A stretch of DNA of 64,000 nt from Rhytidiadelphus loreus (lineage: Eukaryota > Streptophyta > Bryopsida > Hypnales > Hylocomiaceae): NCBI GenBank assembly GCA_947034895.1, contig OX344762.1:6577501-6641500 (forward strand), given 5' to 3'. Below, one piece after another: positions 11,721 to 22,500 of this stretch. Both the position numbers and the translations under genes were made by a program. Numbering within the stretch: position 1 is the stretch's first letter; each line of letters begins with the position of its first letter. The notes under the pieces were generated by a model. The model was given only the letters and a program-made list of their open reading frames with translations. It was not told where the DNA came from and ran no database searches.

Positions 11721-12547
11721 GTGAATCCTTGTCACATTCAATGTCAGCAAATGAGAGCCACTGAAATCACTATAGAAATCATTGCAAGTCAAGGTAACTT
11801 AATCAAGCACAACCCATAATGCCCATCGCTCCATCAAATAAGCTATAGTGGATTTTTATATTCTTTGGAGTGGAACTTACAAATCTCATCATGTGTATCT
11901 AGTCTAACTAATGAAGGTGATGTAGCATTTCAATCGTTCACAAACTTCCTAGTCTTAAGGAGATTGGACCAAGCATTTCATATGCAAAATAGTCTACCAA
12001 ATCTAGGCATTTAATTTCAAAATTCTCCCTAAGCATAGATGAATTGGCGCTAAACAACAGTCTGCCAAATTTGTGCACAATTGCTAGTCTATGCAGTGCC
12101 AATTAATATATTAGAGTTGGAAAATAGTTCTTAGCTAGCTACAAAGATTTAGACTCTTAGAGGTAGAGATGGGCCAAATGATTTGAAATTTTGTATTTTA
12201 TGTGCTTACAATCTCAAAGGCTAGAATTGAAACTCTTGACAATGAACAATTGTAAATTGTTCTAGAAATTAGAATGGAGTAGGGGCTCTATAAACTTCAA
12301 GTAAGGTCATGATATGTTCATAAATCTTGTTTTCAAATTTGTGTTACCATTATGAGTGACTACATAATGAATCAATGCTGGAAATGATATATGCAAACAA
12401 CATTGGATGATCCAAGTTTGGAAAGGTAACTCCAAACCTCTAAATTGGCATTAAGAACTAATGGAAAGAAGCAAAGCCACCATGATTTAAATTTTGCAAA
12501 GAAAAGGATTTGCAAAGTGCAAGAGCAATGAAAGCTTGAGGTACATC

Positions 12548-12690
12548 TTAGTGAATGTACCCAATTGGTTTTACCAGTGACCAAATTAATCATCTTGTTG
12601 TTAAAATCATCAATCTTCAAAGTATAGGCCAATGCCGAAGATCTTGTGCATTGTTTGCCACAAGTAGAAGAGTTGTTGAAATTGTAAATC
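12548..12690. repeat. Dispersed repeat, copy 2 of 2
   Basis: Second copy of the repeat at 11535. The shared region ends near the run GTTGAAATTGTA, after which the two copies diverge. Confidence 0.5.
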
Positions 12691-12699
12691 TTACATTCC

Positions 12700-13970
12700 T
12701 AGAATTCTTTTTGGTGTGGGTGGTTTTGATGGCATTATATGTGTTTTTGTGTTTCCTTACTTTCATGTGCTTATTAAACCCTAAAACAAAGTGAACGACA
12801 CCCTACATTATTTTTAGGAGTTGGGGATTAGTTTTACGTTGTTTGGATCAAACATTGCGTTCCTGCATTTTGGTAGGTATGTCTTGTCGTTGCAATTGAG
12901 TGAGAGGTCGTGGATGCTAAACAGAGGACCGACTTTATAAGTCACTAGGAAGCAACAATTTTTTTGGTGTCGCAATATGATTCCAGCCACTACAACCAAA
13001 CGAAGATCAAAATTTAATTTCAAATTGCGAAACCATATAGAAGAGTAATTAAAGCACATTACATAACCCGTTGTAAGAATTGATTCTCCATTCAAGCTTT
13101 GAATTAGGATTTTGTGGTTTCACCTAGTGCGCAAAGAAGTAGTCAAATGTATAATTAGTTGTCTATCAAGTGCTCTGAGTTTTCCAAAAGCGCCACAGGG
13201 TTTGATCAGCTTTGATTAACATAATTATGTTCAATTAAGTTGAGCTTCAACTTAAATGTGAGGAATGAGCCATACTTCACACTAGAGGAACAAGACACAA
13301 TTCAAGTTTGAAAAAGGAGCCAAGCTTCACGTCGAAGGAGCCAAATTGAGCTTACAAATCAAAACAAGTCAACCTCAACCAAGAGAGACATTGAATTGCA
13401 CTTAGGATCCCTGTTTCTAAGCCAAAATTTTGACTTGTTGATTTATGGGGTATTTTGCCTAATCACTCGAAGTAGAATGCATAAAACTCTTTCCCACCTA
13501 GTTCTTTACACTACAAAGCAACCCCTTAGAAGGTTTATTTTTTTCCTAATGTTGTATCAAAAAAAATTCTCCTTATTGGATTCATCAATGTTTTTCTTCA
13601 AATGTTGTATATAATCATTTGCTTTGCACCAATTCTCATATTCTTCCTTTCCACACTCAAATGTATACAACATACTTCTTCAAGCTCTTTAATCACTAAT
13701 CCTTATCTTGAAGTTGATGCATGTAATAAATTCTCTTCAAATTGATGAAGGTAATAAATTTGACTTCTATAATTATTAATTGCATTAAAAATTCTTTCAT
13801 TCCTATGATGTCTAGATTTATAATTTTCCATTTTTATATCTTTTTAAAACAACATTATTCTATTCTACAAAGTAATAATTTTAAGCTATGATATGAGAAA
13901 GAATGCCCTACAAACTACGGCATAGACTAAGGATGAATCAATAGTCATGAAAAAGGATGAGAAATCATAA
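12700..13970. other. AT-rich intergenic DNA
   Basis: No gene or clear repeat recognised. The only long open frames (for example minus 13095-12814) show no known motifs. Confidence 0.4.
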
Positions 13971-13972
13971 TG

Positions 13973-14104
13973 CACTAGTAGAAAATCCTGCCCAATCTGT
14001 TGTTTTGGTCGTGTTGATCATCAACAAATTTCTGTTGATCAACGAAAATTTGTTGATGATCAACGCGACCAAAACAACAGATTGGGCAGGATTTTCTACT
14101 AGTG
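13973..14104. mobile_element. CACTA-type hairpin MITE
   Basis: A 132 bp near-perfect palindrome. The arms of about 60 bp, starting CACTAGTAGAAAATCCTGCC, differ at only two positions, and the small loop contains TTGATCAA. It is flanked by ATG on both sides (13970-13972 and 14105-14107), a 3 bp direct duplication. CACTA ends and a 3 bp duplication fit the En/Spm (CMC) superfamily. It has no coding capacity. The near-identity of the arms suggests a fairly young copy. Confidence 0.8.
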
Positions 14105-14295
14105 ATGGCACGTCATTAAGCCAACGCACATACATGGTTGCTATTTTGTGAGTGTGTGAGCATGAGCTTACAAGTCTATGAGCATATAATTTTTTAGAGA
14201 TTCCATTAAAAATTTTGGTCAAATTTTATTATTTTTGGTACCTATTATTATGGACCTATTTCCGTGAACCTATTATCGTGGTCCCTTGAACAACC

Positions 14296-14632
14296 TTGAT
14301 GTGCTACTTATTGGACTTTACTAGATTTTAAGAAAAAAGAAACTGATAATTAATTAGGATTCGTTTGAAATCGGATAAGGATGTTCCATTGAGATTTTGT
14401 TTTTTATAACCACTCCTTTTTTGTTGTTGGGTTCCCTTAAAGGCTGAAAAACATTTTTTTTCCCTCCGTGGTTAGGGGTACCTCTTGGCGCCAAGAGGTA
14501 CTGAACAACAAGAGGGGAGTGATTATAATCTCAATGGAACAACCTCAGCCAATTTCAAACGAATTGTAATTAATAACCATTTTTTTCTTCTTAAAACCTA
14601 GCAAAGTCCAATAAGTAGCACATCAACTTGAA
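14296..14632. repeat. Nested inverted repeat with a perfect central palindrome
   Basis: The left arm from GATGTGCTACTTATTGGACT (about 14298) pairs with the complement of the right arm ending near 14632, over roughly 140 bp with scattered differences, including the ATTCGTTTGAAAT and GTTCCATTGAGAT segments. Near the centre, at 14480-14503, is a perfect 24 bp palindrome centred on TTGGCGCCAA with GTACC/GGTAC at its edges. Confidence 0.65.
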
Positions 14633-14673
14633 GATGACAAGTGCTTGATCATCCTCTTGATGCTAAGAGGTAC

Positions 14674-15300
14674 CAAGCAACAAAGAAGAAAGTGATTAAT
14701 CAAATGACTGTCTGATTAAAGATGGAAGAGTTTGATCTCCAAAAGGTCCTACAAGAGAACAATGGTCAACTAAATGAACAATTTGGTGTACCTAAGCTCA
14801 CTCTTTACAAAAATAATCTCTATCAACCAAAAAATTTCTTCCAAAATCTTAGTAAGTCTAATTACCAGCACATCAAGACAGAAGTCTAGGTACCCTCTAT
14901 TGGCTTTGAGAGGACCCACGCTACTACAAAATATTGATCAACAAAAATGAAATTCGGTGCGGCCAAGCTCTTTCTACATATACTAAATTCCTATTAACAA
15001 ACTTTCTTTTCTAAAATCTAAACAAGTCCACTAACTTGCAAATCTAGAAAGAAGTGTTGGTACCTTCCTATTGACCATGAGAAGATTTATGATGCTACAA
15101 GACAATAATCGGCCAAAATAAAATTTACTATGACAAAGATCATTAGATATAAAAATAATTCTTATCAACAATTTTTTTTTTCTAAAATCTAAACAAGTCC
15201 AACAACAATGCATCAAGAGAATATTATTGGTACCCTCCCATTAGCCTTGTGAAGACCCACATTGCTATGAAACAATGATTAATCAGTATTCTATACAAAC
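14674..15300 (+). repeat. Tandem array, about 170 bp unit
   Basis: A unit beginning CTACAA(A/G)A-AATGATCAAC recurs at 14749, 14924, 15095 and 15265, giving spacings of 175, 171 and 170 bp. Shared internal blocks are TTTCTAAAATCTAAACAAGT, a GGTACC(C/T)TCC(T/C)ATT motif and GA(A/G)GACCCAC. About three and a half units are present, with the copies clearly diverged. The first block resembles the arm of the adjacent inverted repeat (AAACCTAG-AAAGTCCAATAA), so the array may have grown from it. Confidence 0.65.
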
Positions 15301-15639
15301 TTATTTCCATCTCCATCCATCTTTCATATCAATTAAGTTAATCATTTTCATAATGTATTACTTCTAATATTTTAGACAACATTAAAAATTATAATTTTCA
15401 TCTAAATTCTACATAACCATGGTAATAGGTCCACGGTAATAGGTCTATAGTAATAATTGCAAAAATTTACTAAAAATAATAAAATTTGATTAAAAATTTT
15501 AGATGGAATCTAATTTTAGGAATACTATTAAGTTTTTTTAGTGCTTCTTCAAATTTTTGAGCTCAACGCTTAGATAATCCCTGCTCACCGTTCATAGGTT
15601 CATGCTCACACGCTCATAGAATAGCACTACTAAACGCAC

Positions 15640-17810
15640 ATAGCCACATATTAGCGAAACTAGTGTATGACGATGGTTTTAAGGCAAGTTCTGTTTGACA
15701 AATTAGTGGGTGAAGCTCTAGTGCACTTCACCACTGCTAGGGTGCTGCAGCTCAAAGTATTTAACCAATGATGAACAAGCTAGGCTAGTTGGTTGCTAGT
15801 TTTTTAAGTTTTTATAGCTCCTGCTTAACCCCTTCCTCGCAACTGCTATGGTCTGTGCATGATTTAGCCTTCATAAGTGAGGTTGAGATTCCAAGTGATT
15901 TTTGTTTCAAATTTTATTTGGTGCATGGTTAGAGTTAGCAGTTGATTTTCATATTGTAGTTGATTTTCATTTCAAAATTTATTTGGGAAAAAACTTCGGT
16001 TTTAACCTCTATTTGTTTTCTTTGAGTATGACATTTTGAAGCACCCATTCCATTAAATTTGACTAAACCAAACAAGAACTAGCCATTGTTGTCTTTCATT
16101 GCCATGGTTGCTTGTTAATTTAGATTTTTCTTAGCTTTCCAACTTCTAGTGATTGGAACATTTCAAACTTGAAGTGCCAGGTATTTAATGGAAAAAAGGG
16201 TTTTCAATGATGAGAATTTTGAAGTGTCATTGCATTAGACTGTTTCTTATACTGGGAACTAACCACTATTGTTTTAAATTAAAAATCATTTAAAAAAGTT
16301 AATTAATTAAAATATTTAAAATATTAATTTTTTTTTAAATTATTTTCTAACACGGCAATGTCTCAACCACATCAAATTGTAGCAGTGGTTGCGTTTCCGC
16401 AATCTGGGAACTACAAAGAACTCCCAACCCTCCAAATAAGGTAAATCCCATCTAATGACTTTCACTCTATTCACTACCATTTCACAACTAAATATGAATA
16501 AAAATTTCCAAAGCTAAGGTCATATATGCGCCTAGAATTCTAACCTAGTGTGGTGTGTAGGCATGTGCGTGGGGAGCTAATCCAACTACCATCTGCTTAG
16601 GAATTCCGCCATAGCCAGTGGCACCCTACCACTTGGCCAAACAAATGGTAGGTGGTTTGACATTTTTGAGGCATGTGTGCAGACTCACTATTGTTTAATA
16701 ATGAGGAAGTGTACAAATAGTGTATAGTAGTATGTCATTGCCATACCCAAAATAAAAATAAAAGTAATTTTCCAATTTTCCAATCCAAAAATAACTCAAA
16801 AATTCAATAACTTCCACATTGTAGGTCCAAACGCCACCGAAAAGAAGTTGTGCACCCCTCCTTCCAGAGAATTTTCCAATGGTACTAAGAATGCAAATAG
16901 GGGAGGCATGATTCTCGGCATTGTAACAAATAAACAAAGAAAACAAAACTAATAGCCTGACTTAAAGTATGCATTTTAAGAAGTGGAAGCTTTTAGTGAC
17001 CATTGCATTTCAACTTCAAAAATTCATAATGAATTCTACAAAGCTCCAAAAAATATGAAACTTAAGTTCGGTGCCAATTCCATTTTGCCTTTCAAAGAGA
17101 ATTTACTAAAATATATTTCAAGAAGTCTAACCTCCCCAAATTCATTTCTAACTCTTAAATGGGCATTTTTATGGATCTTCTACCTTATCATTCTTTAGGC
17201 TTAGTAGTTGACTCATACAATTTTCACAACTTTCACATTTATTTATATGATGATAAAGACATTTTTTGGTTTTAGTTTTGGTTTCATTCCTTTTCTTTTT
17301 TTCTCTTTTTAATGGCATTTTTAGATGTTTGCTATGGCAACCTTGTCTCAATGTTTTCTTTTAGGGTGATGTCTACCAATAACAAGAATTTTGAATATGA
17401 CACCCTTCCATAAATCCAAATGATTAAGCTTCAGTTACAAATACTAGTAGGATTAGCCATTTAAGGTCAAAGGTTTCATGGTTTGAAAATTACCATTTGG
17501 TTGATCATATTGTTGAAAATATAATTTAAATGAAACAATCTTTATATCCTTGGATTGAGTGACAAACATTACATGTGTTAATTCAAAACAATAAAACTCT
17601 TCAAAAGTAACATCAGCCAGGTTAAAAGTGCACATAGGCATATATACTTTTCTTATGACTAAATTTCAATTCATCAAACAATAAGACAAACATGTTTAAG
17701 TCACTGTAGTAGTGCATGAATCCAAATTATGATACTAAATAACCTAGAAGCAATATGAGTAATTAATGGATAAATCAATGGATAAAACCTAGTTTCTTCA
17801 AAAAATAATG
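15640..17810. other. AT-rich intergenic DNA
   Basis: No gene recognised. Open frames (minus 16946-16695, plus 16983-17198, minus 17641-17453) carry no known motif and sit in low-complexity sequence. Confidence 0.4.
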
Positions 17811-18366
17811 TCATATTCTTTGCTCCAAATCACAGTTCAAACTCAGAGGTATTTTAGGATGCTTGTATTCAGAGCATGTATAGTTGCTTCCCTTCAAAAC
17901 TTCACTCCCAAGTACTGACGCAATGACACTCTGAAATCTCTCCTTCCTTTCGATAAATGCGAAGCGAAGAGCCATCAACGCAAGCAATTCGGCAACTCGC
18001 AACATGGAGTGGGAAAGGCACGTTTTGGATTTGAGTTGTGGGGATCACAATCCAATCCCGGGGATGAGAAGTCCTACCACAACGAGGGAATTAGGCATCC
18101 TTCGTAAGCACAAGCACAACAAACACAAGTACTGACAAGAAAATCCTCATCGTAAACATGATGACAACTTGCGCCTGCATTTCCACCAAGTATAGTTATT
18201 GATTAGTAAAAGCTCAACTCCAGACGTTTGTGTGATCTAGGAAGGGCGTTCATAGGGCATAACAAACAATTGCAGTGCTACTTAATTCAACCAATAAACA
18301 ATCATCAAGAAAATTTCCAAGGCGACCCAAAATATCAAAAAACAAGCACCTTGTGAGCAAAGTTCA
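17811..18366. other. Transition into the GC-richer Pumilio region
   Basis: Composition changes near 17.9 kb. A minus-strand ATG frame of 64 codons (18005-17811) begins MLRVAELLALMALRF and has no recognised family. It may be a spurious frame in or beyond the Pumilio 3' region. Confidence 0.25.
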
Positions 18367-18374
18367 TATGTACA
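18367..18374 (-). promoter_or_regulatory. Candidate Pumilio response element (UGUACAUA)
   Basis: On the minus strand this reads TGTACATA, matching the UGUANAUA target of Pumilio proteins. It lies 1.2 kb beyond the Pumilio stop codon on the same strand. It matters only if the transcript reaches this far, which I cannot show. Confidence 0.3.
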
Positions 18375-18677
18375 AAACACAACACAAAACCATGTCACCA
18401 AGCTACAACAAAACCTAGAAGAACACGAGACAGCGACAAAGAATAACACAGAAAATCCAGACAATCTAATCCCAACCAAGAGCTGACGGAATTAAAGACA
18501 ATCAGCTACTTTCCTCACTAGGTCCAACAAAAATAATGAATCTTTGGATTAATGGAAACAAAAAGAACCATGAAGTGCGCAAATAAATAAAAAAGGTACT
18601 CACAAGTTCACGCTACATTGAACGAGGATTAAAGAATTAAGACATTGCCAGCTGGCCCTTGCAGTTAAAGGGCGCCC

Positions 18678-18685
18678 TATTTACA
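18678..18685 (-). promoter_or_regulatory. Candidate Pumilio response element (UGUAAAUA)
   Basis: On the minus strand this reads TGTAAATA, a canonical UGUANAUA site, 0.9 kb beyond the Pumilio stop codon on the same strand. It would allow self-binding if it lies within the 3' UTR; that is inference. Confidence 0.35.
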
Positions 18686-19576
18686 TTACGAGGGCCCTGG
18701 CGCAATAGCTGCACAAGAACCAACCTTCGGTAGCAGCACTAGCAAGAAAGGACAAGGGTCCTACAACAAACCCCTTCCGATCCTTCAAAACCAACGTCTT
18801 GCCACAAGACCTACACATGTCAGTCTGTACACTTCAGAATGAAGGGCTCCTTGTACACGCCCGTTACAGCTAACTCCTGCCTCGACCCTTTCCTTCTTTT
18901 CACACACTAACGTTGCTCCCTACCCATTCACACTAGTCCATGGCCCAACTGACTGACCTGAAATCACACTACCAGGGAGAGACCAAGGGTGGATCCAACA
19001 GCAAATGAGGACGGCATTACTCCCGGCCTTACCACCTCCAAATATATAGACCTAGTACTTATAGATACACCCACTAATAACAGCCACCCACAAAACATAC
19101 ACGCCAGCACCATATGCAATGTTATTCACCCAGACCCTCTCCCGACCTTCAAAACACAAACGGAGTACAATCCTACACTATTACACTATTTACTGATCAC
19201 AAATGCTCTCGGCCCAACGAAAAGCTGCCCTTCCATGTCCCGCTTGAACACACTCAGCTCAACACGCAAGAATCTCCGCAAAGACACGAGGGCACAGAAG
19301 ACAACACGCGCAAGGACACCGCCATGGGATACCCTTCCGCCCCCCGAAAAGACAGCACCGAACAAAGTCTCCAACGGGATCAAGTGGAAGCCAAATTATG
19401 CGCCATGTACGCAGCACTTCGCCTCTCTGCACGCAAAACCAACTCCAGTAAGCCCAGCGTCTCACCAGGCCCGCTTCAACAAACACGCAGCGACCAACAA
19501 GGGCCTTCGATGCATCATGCACAAGATCAGCAGATTTCGCAAAAAACACGACCGAGCACTCCCCTAAGTCCTTCCT

Positions 19577-22500
19577 CTACGTAATCAAGCATTCACCCAG
19601 GACAACAGAAGACTCACCGCCAGCAGCGACCAGCTTCTCCACACGTGCCACGATATGCTTGCCGTACGTGTACTTCTTCAGGGCATGCAGGTGCACACGA
19701 ATACGACCGAGCAATAGTTCACGCTGCGACTCGTCACATGTCTCCAGCACCTTTTGGACAACATAGTTGGCAAATTGGTCTTTCATCATAGCCTGCAAAA
19801 AAATTAAAAGAAAAAAGACACCTCCTCGTAAGCATCTGGCTTATATAGAGCATGCCCACCCGTCATGCAAAACGGATGACTTGTCATTGGGTGGCTTGCA
19901 AAAGTGCCCCACCCGTCTTGCAAAACGGATGAACTTGTTAAGAGGCTGGACAATAAGAGGCCGGACAAAAAGCCCTGCGTGGCTTGCAACAACAATGAGA
20001 GAAGAACACCGGTACTTTCCCCCAAAGTACGGACTTTTAGCGCTATAGCCCATTGGTCCACCTTGCAAAGCCGTCCAAATTTGGAAACTTACCCGTCTTA
20101 CCCGTCTTGCAAAATGTGGTTATAGCATGCAATGGGTGGGTGGGGCGGTTTGGCATGCAAATTGGATGGCCCTATATTTTGCAAGCCAAACCACCCCGCA
20201 TTTTGCAAGACGGGTGGTGATGCTCAGTTCGATCAGACCGGAGTCGTCACACGCAGAAACTGCGACAACACGATCCATCACAGAGATGGCAAGCCATGAA
20301 ACGGATGTGGGTCCTCCATGCAAGAAACCAACCGCTCCCCAAATCACACTCGGCATTCCATGCATCGTTCCACCACGAACCTACGCTGCACCAGGTCAAA
20401 AGACTACGCCCGTTGCTTTCATGCTTCGCCACACAAATCAACCTATGTCCAAGATCATTCACCAATTCACTCTCAAGCAGCTTCCCCTTGTACCTGCAGC
20501 GGCTCATTCTCGTCGGTGAGGCCCAGCATTTCGTCGATCAAAATCTGACGCTCCACCGGGCCACCATACTCCAAGCACTTCTCCACCACGTTCGACGCAA
20601 ACTTGTGTTGACTCATTTGTACAATTTGGCCGGCCAGCTTCGTTATGATCTCAGTTCTCTCATTATCGCGTCCGTGCTCCAGCACATGCTGAAACAAAAT
20701 TCAAGGAGACCACACACACGTCAGCAAACCATGCCATAAACACACCATATCACATACAATTGGAACGCACTCACAGCTAACGCTGATACGCACGAGACAC
20801 AACAGGAGCGCCACGACACGGACCTGCACCACGTAGTTGCCATACTGATCTTGAGCAAGAGCACATGTGGAACGTAAAATCTCCTCCATGATTCCCTTCT
20901 GCTTCTGCTCGTCAGTGCAGTGCTCCAGAACCCTCTGAATCAACGGAAAACACATGCCGGAATCAACAATCCAAAACACAGCAAGACTCCAACATCAGAA
21001 ACACGATGTCAACAAACACCAACGGAAAGGACCGTGCATTCCCAGGAAGAACGCTTTACCTGGATCACCCGGCATCCATACGGATGCGTGGAAAGCGTCA
21101 CCACTTGATTGTAAAACGCAGAGATTATAAAATGGATTTTGTCCGGGGGAACGCACTCAATGCACTTCTGGATCACGTGGTTGCCGTTCTGGTCTCGCAC
21201 ACATCGCATCACGTGACCATCCAACTCAGACACCAACTGAGTCTGCTGGTCCACATCCACCACCTCCAGCGCCTGACCACATGCACAAAACACGCATCAA
21301 TCACGCTGGCACGAGACCCAAAAACAACACAAACCAACCGGTCGAGGCCCAGAACACGCTCCATACCAACCGAAAGACCCATCGCTCACTCCTCCATCAC
21401 GACTGTTCCAACCATCTCAGCTCGACACACTCACCGTCCAACAGACCCTTCACAGCGGACCCAGGTGACTTACCTTCTGAATCACCCTGCAGCCGTACAT
21501 CTGCAAACTCAACACCAGAACATGTCCCACCAATTGACTGGCCAGCTCTCTTCGCTGCTGCTGAGTCCCATGCTCGAAGAACTGCCACAAAAAACAAAAC
21601 AAAAGTCAACCTTCCAGCCTTCGACAAAAACGGAACAACAAGGACCCTCAGCTGCACGGACCGACTATTCAATAGGCTCTCACACCAAGCCCGATGCTCC
21701 ACAGCGGATCCATCCGACACCAGAATCGATCACAAATCACTCCTACCTTTTGGATGACATAATTGCCGAAAACATCCGTCATTAGCGTCAGAGCTCGCGG
21801 AAGCACTTCTTGAAAAACCATGTTCTTGTCCTCTGGAGTCGCGGTTTCCAGTTTCTGCTGGATGAACCGACTCCCATGCTGATCGGCACTGCACAACAAC
21901 ACAGACAACTGCGTCATCGTTCACTCTTGAAAACACCCAACGCGCGAGGCAATTCGTCACTGATCCACAAATAAGCCACGACACTTATCGACTCTCGAGA
22001 CCCTCGTCAATGGATCAACACCGCAGTCACAACCAAAAACGACACCTCACAGCACATACAAAGGGAACAGGACAAACCTGAACTCCACCACGTGCCCTGC
22101 GATGTCCGACAGCTCGAATCTCCTCGTCTTACTGTTCTTGAACTCCTCCAACAACGAAGACCCACGCACCTCCTCCGCCGTCTCGCTCGACTTCTGCGCT
22201 TGCCAACCCCCGTACGCGGTGGCACTGCCGGATCCCATGTTCCCGGAACTCGTCCGGGAGGCGGAAGACAGACGAATGTTGCGCTCGTCCCGCCTCATGC
22301 CGAAACTGCCTGGACCCACCGGGGACCCGGGCAACACCGGGCTCGTCAAAGGCGAGTTGTTGAACGCCACCATACCCACGCCGGGAGGACTGCCGTAGTA
22401 CGCGGGGCTCACCGAACCGCTCTTCTGGCTCGCGATCGGGATACCCATGGAACCCGCCCTCGCAAACTGAGACTTCTGCTCCGCGCTGTAACCCAGCATC

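Larger units (their letters stand above)
14138..15628. mobile_element. 1.5 kb fold-back element with long inverted ends
   Basis: The left end (TGCTATTTTGTGAGTGTGTG then AGCATGAGC) is the inverse of the right end near 15590-15628 (AGCATGAACC and AGCGTGTGAG on the complement). The pairing continues inward for over 100 bp: the segment with CCTATTATTATGGACCTATT near 14240-14275 pairs with the complement of 15420-15455. Within it lie a second inverted repeat and a tandem array, listed separately. No transposase frame was seen and no target-site duplication was established. A 218 bp element near 29.7 kb has similar ends. Confidence 0.6.

Noticed and set aside
21006..21785. 259-codon plus-strand open frame
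   Set aside because: Overlaps Pumilio exons 5-7 on the opposite strand and has no recognisable motif.
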